From Pseudomonas gessardii (GTDB lineage: Bacteria > Pseudomonadota > Gammaproteobacteria > Pseudomonadales > Pseudomonadaceae): a DNA stretch of 64,000 nucleotides. Position 1 is the first letter of the stretch. The number at the start of each line of letters is the position of its first letter. The stretch covers positions 62,001 to 126,000 of the forward strand of contig NZ_MNPU01000004.1 in the NCBI RefSeq assembly GCF_001983165.1. Direction: 5' to 3'. The notes under the pieces are model-generated. The model worked only from the letters and a program-made list of their open reading frames with translations. It made no database searches and was not told where the DNA came from. Of this stretch, positions 40,968 to 52,517 are shown in pieces. The position numbers and the translations under genes were made by a program.

Positions 40968-42470
40968 ATGCCCACTGCCCTCCACCGCTTCCTCCTGGCC
41001 TGCCTGCTGTTGCTGCCCCTGGCCGCACACGCCGGCGATGCCGAAGACTTCCTCGCCGCCAACCCGAGCCAACAAGCCAAGCTGTTGCAGGCCTGGGCCG
41101 CCCAGCCCGACCCTGCGCGTATCGAGTTGGTCAACGCCCTGCAACAAGGCCAACTCATGGTCAACGGCGAACCCAAGACCGTGCGCCTGAACAACCGCCT
41201 GCGCGGCTTGATCAACAACGTACAAGCCAGCCAGCAGTTGCTCGCCAGCGAGCCCAAGGTGCGCCTGGCGGCTGCGCAACAACTGCAAAAAAGCGCAACC
41301 CCGGCCCAACTGAAATTCCTCGACCAGCAACTCGCCAGCGAAGCCGACGACGACGTGCACAGCGCCCTGAGCCTGGCCCTGGCCAACCTGCAACTGGTCG
41401 ACCCCGACCCGGCCGTGCGCCTGGCCGCCGTGCGTCTGCTGGGCAGCACTGGCGACCCACTGGCCCGCACCCGCCTGGAAGCCTTGCTGGCGCCCGGCGT
41501 AGAAACCGATGCCGGGGTGCACACCGCCGCCGAAACCAGCCTGGCCCAGGTCAAGCGCAAGCTGCTGGTGGGCGAGATCCTTGGGCAAGCCTTCAGCGGC
41601 ATGTCCCTGGGCTCGATCCTGTTGCTGGCGGCCCTGGGCCTGGCGATCACCTTCGGCCTGCTCGGGGTGATCAATATGGCCCACGGCGAGATGCTGATGC
41701 TCGGCGCCTACTCCACCTATGTGGTGCAGTTGCTGATGCAGCGCTATGTGCCCCAGGCCATCGAGTTCTACCCGCTGATCGCGCTGCCGGTGGCGTTTTT
41801 TGTCACCGCCGGCATCGGCATGGCGCTGGAGCGCACGGTGATCCGTCATCTCTACGGCCGGCCGCTGGAAACCCTACTGGCCACCTGGGGGATCAGCCTG
41901 ATGCTGATCCAACTGGTGCGCCTGCTGTTCGGCGCACAGAACGTCGAAGTGGCCAACCCGGCCTGGCTGTCGGGCGGGATCCAGGTACTGCCCAACCTGG
42001 TGCTGCCGTACAACCGCATCGTCATCATCGGCTTTGCCCTGTGCGTGGTGGTGCTGACCTGGCTGCTGCTGAACAAGACCCGCCTGGGTCTCAACGTGCG
42101 CGCCGTGACGCAGAACCGCAACATGGCGGCCTGCTGCGGCGTGCCCACCGGGCGTGTGGATATGCTCGCCTTTGGCCTCGGCTCGGGCATCGCCGGCTTA
42201 GGTGGCGTGGCCCTGAGCCAGATCGGCAACGTCGGCCCGGACCTGGGCCAGAGCTACATCATCGATTCGTTCCTGGTGGTGGTGCTCGGCGGCGTCGGCC
42301 AGTTGGCCGGCAGCGTCATGGCCGCCTTCGGCCTGGGCATCGCCAACAAGATTCTTGAACCGCAGATCGGTGCCGTACTCGGCAAGATCCTGATCCTCGC
42401 ACTGATCATTCTGTTTATCCAGAAACGCCCGCAGGGACTCTTCGCACTGAAAGGACGGGTGATCGACTGA
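40968..42470 (+). CDS. urtB: Urea ABC transporter permease UrtB
   Basis: A 500-residue LivH-family permease. A signal peptide (FLLACLLLLPLAAHA) and a ~180-residue N-terminal periplasmic helical extension with HEAT-like repeats precede the usual membrane domain (about 200-500). This extension is characteristic of UrtB and absent from LivH. The membrane part carries LGVINMAHGEMLMLGAY and the coupling region TQNRNMAACCGVPTGRVDML. The stop and the urtC start overlap (TGATG). Confidence 0.94.
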   Translation: MPTALHRFLLACLLLLPLAAHAGDAEDFLAANPSQQAKLLQAWAAQPDPARIELVNALQQGQLMVNGEPKTVRLNNRLRGLINNVQASQQLLASEPKVRLAAAQQLQKSATPAQLKFLDQQLASEADDDVHSALSLALANLQLVDPDPAVRLAAVRLLGSTGDPLARTRLEALLAPGVETDAGVHTAAETSLAQVKRKLLVGEILGQAFSGMSLGSILLLAALGLAITFGLLGVINMAHGEMLMLGAYSTYVVQLLMQRYVPQAIEFYPLIALPVAFFVTAGIGMALERTVIRHLYGRPLETLLATWGISLMLIQLVRLLFGAQNVEVANPAWLSGGIQVLPNLVLPYNRIVIIGFALCVVVLTWLLLNKTRLGLNVRAVTQNRNMAACCGVPTGRVDMLAFGLGSGIAGLGGVALSQIGNVGPDLGQSYIIDSFLVVVLGGVGQLAGSVMAAFGLGIANKILEPQIGAVLGKILILALIILFIQKRPQGLFALKGRVID

Positions 42471-43549
42471 TGAACCAGCCATTGATGCTTACAGCCGCGC
42501 AAAAGGCCGGCCCCAAGGTAACGATCGCGCTGGGTGTGGTGATCCTCGCCGTGCTGCTGGCGTTGCCGCTGCTGTCGCTGCTGCCTGCCGATAACGCATT
42601 GCATGTCTCGGCCTACACCCTGACGCTGGTGGGCAAGATCCTCTGCTACGCCATCGTCGCCCTGGCCCTGGACCTGGTGTGGGGCTACGCCGGCATGTTG
42701 TCCTTGGGCCACGGCCTGTTCTTTGCCCTTGGCGGCTACGCTATGGGCATGTACCTGATGCGCCAGGCCGCCGGCAGCGAGTTGCCGGCGTTCATGACCT
42801 TCCTGTCGTGGAGCGAATTGCCGTGGTATTGGCTCGGCACCCAGCACTTCCTCTGGGCCCTGTGCCTGGTGGTGTTGGCGCCGGGTTTGCTGGCGCTGGT
42901 GTTCGGCTTTTTTGCCTTCCGCTCGCGGATCAAGGGCGTGTATTTCTCGATCATGACCCAGGCCCTGACCTTTGCCGGGATGCTGTTGTTTTTCCGCAAC
43001 GAGACCGGCTTTGGCGGCAATAACGGCTTTACCAACTTCCGCAGCATCCTGGGCTTTGGCATCACCGAGCCCGGCACGCGGGCGGTGCTGTTTTTGGCCA
43101 CGGTGCTGCTGTTGGTGGGCAGCCTGTTTATCGGCTGGCGCCTGGCCCGGAGCAAGTTCGGCCGGGTGCTGACGGCCCTGCGCGACGCGGAGAACCGCCT
43201 GATGTTCTGCGGCTATGACCCGCGGGGCTTCAAGCTGTTTGTGTGGGTGTTGAGTGCGGTGCTGTGCGGCCTCGCCGGGGCGCTGTACGTGCCGCAGGTG
43301 GGCATCATCAACCCCAGCGAAATGTCGCCGACCAACTCCATCGAAGCCGCCGTGTGGGTGGCCCTGGGCGGGCGCGGCACCCTGATCGGCCCGCTGCTGG
43401 GTGCCGGTGTGGTCAACGGCATGAAGAGCTGGTTCACCGTGGCCTTCCCGGAGTACTGGCTGTTCTTCCTGGGGGCGCTGTTCATCATCGTCACCCTGTA
43501 CCTGCCCAAGGGCATCATCGGCCTGCTGAAGAAAAGGGGCGAACAATGA
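42470..43549 (+). CDS. urtC: Urea ABC transporter permease UrtC
   Basis: A 359-residue LivM-family permease with about nine membrane segments. ALALDLVWGYAGMLSLGHGLFF, FRSRIKGVYFSIMTQALTFA and the coupling loop ALRDAENRLMFCGYDPRGFK are typical. It pairs with UrtB to form the urea channel. Its end overlaps the urtD start by 4 nt. Confidence 0.94.
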   Translation: MNQPLMLTAAQKAGPKVTIALGVVILAVLLALPLLSLLPADNALHVSAYTLTLVGKILCYAIVALALDLVWGYAGMLSLGHGLFFALGGYAMGMYLMRQAAGSELPAFMTFLSWSELPWYWLGTQHFLWALCLVVLAPGLLALVFGFFAFRSRIKGVYFSIMTQALTFAGMLLFFRNETGFGGNNGFTNFRSILGFGITEPGTRAVLFLATVLLLVGSLFIGWRLARSKFGRVLTALRDAENRLMFCGYDPRGFKLFVWVLSAVLCGLAGALYVPQVGIINPSEMSPTNSIEAAVWVALGGRGTLIGPLLGAGVVNGMKSWFTVAFPEYWLFFLGALFIIVTLYLPKGIIGLLKKRGEQ

Positions 43550-44394
43550 GAGTCACGGCAACCGCTGAGTTCATGCTTGAACCCGTGCTTGACGCCGGCA
43601 GCAGCCGCGACGCCATCGGCCTCGGCCAGGTCGCAGGCAAGGGCCTCGATACCCGCCACGGCACGATCCTGACCCTGGAAGACATCAGCGTCAGCTTCGA
43701 CGGCTTCAAGGCGCTGAACGACCTCAACCTGTACATCGGCGTCGGCGAGCTGCGCTGCATCATCGGCCCCAACGGCGCGGGCAAGACCACGCTGATGGAC
43801 GTGATCACCGGCAAGACCCGCCCCAGCCACGGCAAGGCCTGGTTTGGCGAAACCCTGGACCTGACGCGCATGAGCGAGGTGCAGATCGCCCAGGCCGGCA
43901 TCGGCCGCAAGTTCCAGAAGCCCACGGTGTTCGAGGCCCTGAGCGTGTTCGAGAACCTGGAACTGGCGCAGAAGACCGACAAGTCCGTGTGGGCCAGCCT
44001 GCGGGCGCGCCTGAGCGGTGAACAGAAGGACCGCATCGATGAAGTGCTCGACACCATTCGCCTGACGACTTCGGTACAGCGCCCGGCGGGTTTGCTGTCC
44101 CACGGCCAGAAGCAGTTCCTGGAAATCGGCATGCTGCTGATGCAAGACCCGCAACTGTTGCTGCTCGATGAGCCGGTGGCCGGCATGACCGACGCCGAGA
44201 CCGAGTTCACCGCCGAGTTGTTCAAGCGCCTGGCGGGCAAGCATTCGCTGATGGTGGTGGAGCACGACATGGGCTTTGTCGGCTCGATTGCCGACCATGT
44301 GACAGTGCTGCACCAGGGCAGCGTGCTGGCGGAGGGGTCGCTGGAGCAGGTGCAGGAAAACGAGCGGGTGATCGAGGTGTACCTCGGTCGTTGA
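43546..44394 (+). CDS. urtD: Urea ABC transporter ATPase UrtD
   Basis: A 282-residue LivG-family ATPase. Residues 1-35 are a non-conserved extension; ATP-binding core from TLEDISVSFDGFKAL. Walker A GPNGAGKTT, signature LSHGQKQ, Walker B LLLLDEPVAGM and switch VVEHDM are present. ATG 43546 overlaps the urtC stop and has AAAGGGGCG upstream. The next gene is 133 nt away with a repeat between. Confidence 0.94.
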   Translation: MRVTATAEFMLEPVLDAGSSRDAIGLGQVAGKGLDTRHGTILTLEDISVSFDGFKALNDLNLYIGVGELRCIIGPNGAGKTTLMDVITGKTRPSHGKAWFGETLDLTRMSEVQIAQAGIGRKFQKPTVFEALSVFENLELAQKTDKSVWASLRARLSGEQKDRIDEVLDTIRLTTSVQRPAGLLSHGQKQFLEIGMLLMQDPQLLLLDEPVAGMTDAETEFTAELFKRLAGKHSLMVVEHDMGFVGSIADHVTVLHQGSVLAEGSLEQVQENERVIEVYLGR

Positions 44395-44414
44395 GCCTGA
44401 TGCAATCCGCTTTA

Positions 44415-44486
44415 TGTAGGCGCTGGCTTGCCAGCGATAGCGAGGGTGACTGACACAGCGCCATCGCAGGCAAGCCAGCTCCCACA
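44415..44486. repeat. REP-type inverted pair between urtD and urtE
   Basis: Left end TGTAGGCGCTGGCTTGCC (mutated from TGTGGGAGC), right end GCAAGCCAGCTCCCACA, both with GATAGC/GCCATC inner ends. It lies inside the urt operon. Confidence 0.85.
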
Positions 44487-44527
44487 GTTGATCCGGTTCC
44501 CACAGGGGATTTGAGGAGAGTTTGAAC

Positions 44528-45226
44528 ATGCTGCAAGTCGACAAGCTGCACCAGTACTACGGCGGCAGCCACATCCTGCGCGGCCTTTCGTTCGACGTGA
44601 AAGTCGGCGAAGTCACCTGCCTGCTCGGCCGTAACGGCGTGGGCAAGACCACCCTGCTCAAATGCCTGATGGGCCTGTTGCCCGCCAAGGAAGGTGCAGT
44701 GAACTGGGAGGGCAAGGCCATCACCGGCTTCAAGCCGCACCAGCGGGTCCACGCCGGCATCGCCTATGTGCCCCAGGGCCGGGAGATTTTCGGGCGGCTG
44801 ACCGTGGAAGAAAATCTGTTGATGGGGCTGTCGCGCTTTCCGGGTTCTGAAGCCAAGGAAGTCCCCGCGTTTATCTACGAACTGTTCCCGGTGTTGCTGC
44901 AAATGAAGCATCGGCGCGGCGGCGACTTGTCCGGTGGTCAACAACAGCAGTTGGCGATTGGCCGTGCGCTGGCCAGCCGCCCGCGCCTGTTGATCCTCGA
45001 TGAGCCCACCGAAGGCATCCAGCCCTCGGTGATCAAGGAGATCGGCGCGGTGATCAAGAAGCTCGCAGAACGCGGCGACATGGCGATTTTACTGGTGGAG
45101 CAGTTCTACGATTTTGCCGCCGAACTGGCCGATCAATACCTGGTGATGTCGCGGGGGGAAATTGTCCAGCAGGGCCGTGGTGAAAATATGCAGGCCGACG
45201 GTGTGCGCGGCCTGGTTACCATCTAA
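44528..45226 (+). CDS. urtE: Urea ABC transporter ATPase UrtE
   Basis: A 232-residue LivF-family ATPase. Walker A GRNGVGKTT, signature LSGGQQQQL, Walker [16 protein letters not shown], switch LVEQFYDFA. ATG 44528 has GGAGAG seven bases upstream; a TTG at 44522 would be too close to it. ureD starts 31 nt downstream, joining the transport and urease genes. Confidence 0.94.
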   Translation: MLQVDKLHQYYGGSHILRGLSFDVKVGEVTCLLGRNGVGKTTLLKCLMGLLPAKEGAVNWEGKAITGFKPHQRVHAGIAYVPQGREIFGRLTVEENLLMGLSRFPGSEAKEVPAFIYELFPVLLQMKHRRGGDLSGGQQQQLAIGRALASRPRLLILDEPTEGIQPSVIKEIGAVIKKLAERGDMAILLVEQFYDFAAELADQYLVMSRGEIVQQGRGENMQADGVRGLVTI

Positions 45227-45257
45227 TCTGTAGCGTCCCGTTGATTAAGCCCTGGCC

Positions 45258-46097
45258 ATGACCCTTCCTGCCCCCACCGCCCTGTTCACCCCCAGCTGGC
45301 ACGCTGCGCTGGAGTTGGGCTATGCACGCTTCGGCGCCTGCACGCGCCCGGTGCTGCGCCGCCATGTGGGCCCGCTGCGGGTGCAAAAGCACCTGTACGC
45401 CGAAGGCCCGGAGGTGTGCCAGCACATCATTGTGCACCCGCCGGGCGGGATTGCCGGGGGCGATCGCCTGGAGATCAGCGCCCACCTGGCCGAAGGCGCG
45501 TGGGCGCAATTGACCAGCCCCGGCGCTGCCAAGTGGTACCGCGCCAGCGGGCCGGCCTATCAGCAGGTGACCTTGACGGTCGAGGCCGGCGCCACCCTGG
45601 AATGGCTGCCCCAGGAAACCATCGTGTTCAGCGCGGCCCAGGCCGAACTCAGCACCCGCATCGACCTGCACGGCGACGCCCGGCTGTTGTACTGGGATGT
45701 GGTGGCGCTGGGGCGCCCGGCCAGCGGCGAGCGTTTCGAGCGTGGGCACTTCCAGTCGCACCTGGATATCCGCCGCGACGGCCAGTTGCTGTGGCATGAG
45801 CGCCAGCGCATCGTCGGCGACGACGGCCTGCTCGACTCGCCGATTGGCCTGGATGGGCAGCCGGTGTTCGCCACGTTGCTGGTGAGCGGGGAAATCGATA
45901 CCGAACTGCTTGAACAATGCCGAGCGCTGCCGCATGCAGTGCGCGGCGACCTGACCCAACTGCCGGGTTTGCTGGTGGCGCGCTGCCTGGCCGGCGAAAC
46001 CCTGCTGGCGCGGGCCTGGTTGATTGATTTATGGCGGCTGTTGCGCCCGGCGTTGCTGGGGCGTGAGGCTGTGCCCCCAAGAATTTGGAACACATGA
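45258..46097 (+). CDS. ureD: Urease accessory protein UreD
   Basis: A 279-residue scaffold protein that binds apo-urease with UreF and UreG for nickel insertion. The family stretches [39 protein letters not shown] and [15 protein letters not shown] are present. The N-terminus is short, with no signal peptide. It follows urtE closely and precedes ureA by 73 nt. Confidence 0.94.
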   Translation: MTLPAPTALFTPSWHAALELGYARFGACTRPVLRRHVGPLRVQKHLYAEGPEVCQHIIVHPPGGIAGGDRLEISAHLAEGAWAQLTSPGAAKWYRASGPAYQQVTLTVEAGATLEWLPQETIVFSAAQAELSTRIDLHGDARLLYWDVVALGRPASGERFERGHFQSHLDIRRDGQLLWHERQRIVGDDGLLDSPIGLDGQPVFATLLVSGEIDTELLEQCRALPHAVRGDLTQLPGLLVARCLAGETLLARAWLIDLWRLLRPALLGREAVPPRIWNT

Positions 46098-46170
46098 ATA
46101 CTCAAGCCAGCTCCTACATTGATGAGTCTTCGGTGTTTTTTAGAATGTTTTTTATGACGGACTGCTGACC

Positions 46171-46473
46171 ATGGACCTAACCCCAAGGGAAAAAGACAAA
46201 CTGCTGATCTTCACCGCCGGCCTGGTGGCTGAACGCCGCCTGGCGCGTGGCGTGAAGCTCAATTACCCGGAAACCATCGCCTACATCTCCGCCGCCCTGC
46301 TCGAAGGCGCGCGCGACGGGCGCACCGTGGCCGACCTGATGCACTTTGGCACCACCCTGCTCAGCCGCGAACAAGTGATGGAGGGCATCCCGGAAATGAT
46401 CCCGGATATCCAGGTCGAAGCCACCTTCCCCGACGGCACCAAACTGGTGACCGTCCATCAACCCATCGCCTGA
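46171..46473 (+). CDS. ureA: Urease gamma subunit
   Basis: A 100-residue structural subunit. [40 protein letters not shown] and [19 protein letters not shown] are the standard UreA sequence. It assembles with UreB and UreC into the trimer of trimers that hydrolyses urea. The next gene, an acetyltransferase, begins 9 nt downstream. Confidence 0.97.
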   Translation: MDLTPREKDKLLIFTAGLVAERRLARGVKLNYPETIAYISAALLEGARDGRTVADLMHFGTTLLSREQVMEGIPEMIPDIQVEATFPDGTKLVTVHQPIA

Positions 46474-46482
46474 GGCCCGGCC

Positions 46483-47854
<1,372 letters not shown>

Positions 47855-47860
47855 GGCCTC

Positions 47861-47927
47861 ATCGCAGGCAAGCCAGCTCCCACATGGGAATGCATTTCAA
47901 ATGTGGGAGCTGGCTTGCCTGCGATAG
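47861..47927. repeat. REP pair in tail-to-tail order between ureB and ureC
   Basis: ATCGCAGGCAAGCCAGCTCC comes first and ATGTGGGAGCTGGCTTGCCT second, so the TGTGGGAGC ends face inward, opposite to most copies here. The arms pair perfectly over about 25 bases around TGGGAATGCATTTCAA, giving a strong hairpin in the operon mRNA. Confidence 0.85.
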
Positions 47928-47965
47928 CGGATTCACATTCAACACAAACTCTTCAGGACACCCCT

Positions 47966-49666
<1,701 letters not shown>

Positions 49667-49766
49667 CCGTTCATCGGCAGATACCCGCCGTGCCAGTGAA
49701 GCGAAGAGGCGTAAGGCGCTACGATGCGCCACGCTTCTTCACCGTCTTGCACTTGGGAACCTGGCT

Positions 49767-50912
49767 ATGCGCCTATCCGAATTCATCGTGTTGCATGCCG
49801 AGCGGATCGTCGATGAATGGGAGCAGTTTGCCGAAACCCTGACCCCGGCCGCCGACACCTTGAACCGCACGCAACTGCGCGACCATGCACACTCGATCCT
49901 GCTGGCCGCCGCACGGGACATGAACACCCGCCAGAGCGCCAGCGAACAGGCCGCCAAGGCCAAGGGCGAAGGCCCGGAAAAAACCCCAAGCCTGGACGCC
50001 GCCGCCGCCAGCCATGGCGAACTGCGCCATACCGTAGGCTTTGACCTGGTGCAGATGACCTCCGAGTTCCGCCACCTGCGCGCCTGCGTGATCCGGCTGT
50101 GGGTCGATAGCCTGGCGTCGCCGGATATGACGTATTTCCAGGACATGATCCGCTTCAACGAAGCCATCGACGAAGCCCTGGCCGAATCCACGGCGGCCTA
50201 CGCCGAACAGGTCAATCGCTCGCGGGATATCTTCCTCGCCATCCTCGGCCACGATCTGCGCACACCGTTGCAGGCGGTGAAGATGTCCACCGAGATGTTG
50301 TTGCGCAAGGCCCCGTTGGACAGCCATGGCCTGGGCCTGGTGGGCAATATCCAGAAGGGTGCCCGACACATGGAGGCGATGGTCAGCGATCTATTGGGGT
50401 TTGTACGCAGCCGGCTGGGCAGCAGTCTGCCGATCGAGCCCAAGCCGATGAACCTGGCCGACGCCGCCAGGGAGGCCATCACCGAAGCGTGCGCGAGCCG
50501 CCCGGATTGCCAGGTTCACTTGCATCTCCAGGGCGATACCCAGGGGTTGTGGGATCGCGGGCGCATTGATCAGCTGTTGCAGAACCTGATTGGCAATGCC
50601 TTGCAGCACGGCCTCAACAGCCAGGCGGTGACCCTGAGCCTCGACGGCTCCCCTGGCAGCGTAGAACTGCGCATGCACAACTACGGCCCGCCGATTCCCC
50701 AGGAGGCGCTGGGCACCGTGTTCGACCCGCTGGTGCGCAGCACTACCGAAGAGCCGGGCAGCAACTCGACCAGCCTCGGGCTGGGGTTGTTTATCGTCAG
50801 GGAAGTGGTGGAGGCCCACAGGGGTACGATTGAAGTGGCGTCCAGCGAGACGGCAGGCACCACATTTACCGTGATACTGCCGCGCCGGTATCTGGGAGCT
50901 GTCGAGCTTTAG
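49767..50912 (+). CDS. Soluble sensor histidine kinase with RsbRD-like N-terminus
   Basis: A 381-residue kinase with no membrane segment. Residues ~1-155 are helical and resemble the RsbRD/RsbT co-antagonist N-terminal domain (MRLSEFIVLHAERIVDEW, VGFDLVQMTSEFRHLRACV). HisKA carries His162 (ILGHDLRTPLQAVKMS). The ATPase has N-box LLQNLIGNALQHG and G2 GLGLGLFIV, but G1 reads HNYGPPI instead of DxGxGI. ATG 49767 was chosen because the upstream frame is read out of ureC. The last five codons (GAVEL) and the stop lie inside a repeat element. No response regulator is adjacent. Confidence 0.85.
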   Translation: MRLSEFIVLHAERIVDEWEQFAETLTPAADTLNRTQLRDHAHSILLAAARDMNTRQSASEQAAKAKGEGPEKTPSLDAAAASHGELRHTVGFDLVQMTSEFRHLRACVIRLWVDSLASPDMTYFQDMIRFNEAIDEALAESTAAYAEQVNRSRDIFLAILGHDLRTPLQAVKMSTEMLLRKAPLDSHGLGLVGNIQKGARHMEAMVSDLLGFVRSRLGSSLPIEPKPMNLADAAREAITEACASRPDCQVHLHLQGDTQGLWDRGRIDQLLQNLIGNALQHGLNSQAVTLSLDGSPGSVELRMHNYGPPIPQEALGTVFDPLVRSTTEEPGSNSTSLGLGLFIVREVVEAHRGTIEVASSETAGTTFTVILPRRYLGAVEL

Positions 50913-51000
50913 CGAGGCTGCGATAGCGGTGGACCAGCCAACATCAATGCCAGCAATACCACCGCCATCGCAGCCTCGCCGGGGCTCGACAGCTCCCACA
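50893..51000. repeat. 108-bp REP-type element, copy 1, overlapping a gene end
   Basis: Begins TGGGAGCTGTCGAGCTTTAG and closes with its inverse ending GGCTCGACAGCTCCCACA. The left arm contains the last codons and TAG stop of the preceding kinase gene. It is identical to 51165-51272 at 107 of 108 positions. Confidence 0.9.
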
Positions 51001-51173
51001 TTGGGCTTGTGTGCCTGACATAGATTGGGAGGCGCCGCCGCTCCCTTGGGGGAGCTGATTGGGCTTGTATTCCTGTCACACATTTAGAAGCGCCGCCAAT
51101 CCCTTGTGGGAGCTGATTGGGCTTGTATTCCTGTCACAGATTTAGAAGCGCCGCCGATCCCTTGTGGGAGCTG
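51001..51173. repeat. Three tandem 58-bp units
   Basis: Units start at 51001, 51059 and 51117, each beginning TTGGGCTTGT and ending GGGAGCTG. Units 2 and 3 differ at only a few positions (for example CACAC/CACAG, CCAAT/CCGAT); unit 1 is more diverged. The array is flanked by two near-identical 108-bp elements, so the whole 50893-51272 stretch seems built by repeated local duplication. Confidence 0.9.
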
Positions 51174-51272
51174 TCGAGCTTTAGCGAGGCTGCGATAGCG
51201 GTGGACCAGCCAACATCAATACCAGCAATACCACCGCCATCGCAGCCTCGCCGGGGCTCGACAGCTCCCACA
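51165..51272. repeat. 108-bp REP-type element, copy 2
   Basis: Same element as 50893-51000, in direct orientation 272 bp downstream, with one difference (AATACC for AATGCC). It is joined to the third tandem unit through the shared GTGGGAGCTG. Confidence 0.9.
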
Positions 51273-51300
51273 GGGTTCGCCTGCCCACCACAGGGATCGG

Positions 51301-52245
51301 TTAGCGGGTCCAGGTTTCCCGTGGATCAAAATTGGCCTTTTTCGCCAACTCCTGCCACAACGCCTTGACCTCCTCGTCGCTGCTTTTGGGCATCACCGCC
51401 TTGAGCTGCACAAACAGATACCCACGCTGCCCGGCCTTGTTCAGCAAGCCATGGCCCTTGGCCCGCATGCGCTGGCCATTCTGGCTGCCGGCCGGCACCT
51501 TGAGGTTGATCTTGCCGGTCAGGGTCGGCACCGCGACTTCCGCGCCCAGGGCCAATTCCCACGGGGCCAGCGGTAAAGTGATCACCAGGTTTTCGCCTTC
51601 CACCTCGAACTTCGGATGCGGCGCAAAACGGATGATCAGGTACAGGTCGCCATTGGCGCCGCCGCCAATCCCCGGTGCACCCTGGCCCTTGAGGCGGATC
51701 CGCTCGCCATCGGCCACACCGGCCGGGATCTTCACATTCAGGCTCTTGGTGGTGTTACTGACGTGCTGGCCCGCCGCATTGTATTGCGGCACCTGGAAGC
51801 TGACCGCCTTGGACTCGGTGGACAGGGTCTCTTCCAGGAACACCGGCAGTTCCATCTCCACATCCTGGCCGCGCCGACCGGGGCTGCGCCCTTGCCCGCC
51901 GCCAAAGCCGTTGCCACGGGAGCCAAAGATCGAGCTGAAAAAGTCAGAAAACTCGCCGCTGTCCTGGCCACCGCCAAACCCGCCACGGCTTTGCCAGCCT
52001 GGTGGCCCCTGGAAGGGCTGGCCATGCTGGCCATAGCGGCGCAACTCGTCGTATTCGGCGCGCTTGTCGGCACTTTTCAGCGCTTCATAGGCTTCCGAGG
52101 CGTCCTTGAACTTCTCCTCCGCGTCCTTTTCCTTGCTGACGTCGGGATGATACTTACGGGCCAGCTTGCGATAAGCGGCCTTGATCTGCTTGTCATCGGC
52201 CGTCGGCTCGACACCAAGAATCTTGTAATAGTCTTTGAAATCCAT
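51301..52245 (-). CDS. cbpA: Curved-DNA-binding, DnaJ-like co-chaperone
   Basis: A 314-residue type II Hsp40. The J domain (1-70) has the HPD motif at 33-35 ([14 protein letters not shown]). A Gly/Phe-rich linker (about 90-130, [32 protein letters not shown]) and two C-terminal beta domains (about 135-314) follow; there is no cysteine zinc repeat. It should stimulate the ATPase of an Hsp70 partner and can bind DNA in E. coli. ATG 52245 ([11 protein letters not shown]) is the family start; the upstream 19 codons are not conserved-looking. It is divergent from an Hsp70-like gene. No cbpM-like modulator follows. Confidence 0.9.
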   Translation of the reverse strand: MDFKDYYKILGVEPTADDKQIKAAYRKLARKYHPDVSKEKDAEEKFKDASEAYEALKSADKRAEYDELRRYGQHGQPFQGPPGWQSRGGFGGGQDSGEFSDFFSSIFGSRGNGFGGGQGRSPGRRGQDVEMELPVFLEETLSTESKAVSFQVPQYNAAGQHVSNTTKSLNVKIPAGVADGERIRLKGQGAPGIGGGANGDLYLIIRFAPHPKFEVEGENLVITLPLAPWELALGAEVAVPTLTGKINLKVPAGSQNGQRMRAKGHGLLNKAGQRGYLFVQLKAVMPKSSDEEVKALWQELAKKANFDPRETWTR

Positions 52246-52391
52246 GGGGGCATCACCATCCGTTATCGAGATCGCACAGTCGGGCCCTGCCTGCCGGGGC
52301 ATTGCGGGGCGGTTCGAGGTGCGTCAGAAAATTATCGGCGGCTTGCAGGACACACTTGATCCTTTCGACAGCCACCAACCGTATGCACAGG

Positions 52392-52421
52392 AGTTGGGGG
52401 CAGCGAGCCGAGCTTTCAAGG
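52392..52421 (-). promoter_or_regulatory. Candidate sigma-32 heat-shock promoter for cbpA
   Basis: On the minus strand CCTTGAA (52421-52415), 15 nt, then CCCCAACT (52399-52392), matching the RpoH consensus CTTGAA and CCCCATNT at nearly all positions. It is 146 nt from the cbpA start, so the leader would be long. Confidence 0.5.
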
Positions 52422-52517
52422 TAACAAGTCTGCTGTATTTAGCGGATAGTCGGCCTACGCATCTGCACGCGAGTGACATACACTGCGCGGCCGTTTTTTA
52501 ACCGGAACCTGTTAGAC

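Noticed and set aside
51001..51173. CRISPR-like array
   Set aside because: The three 58-bp units are repeated along their whole length with no unique spacers and no cas genes.
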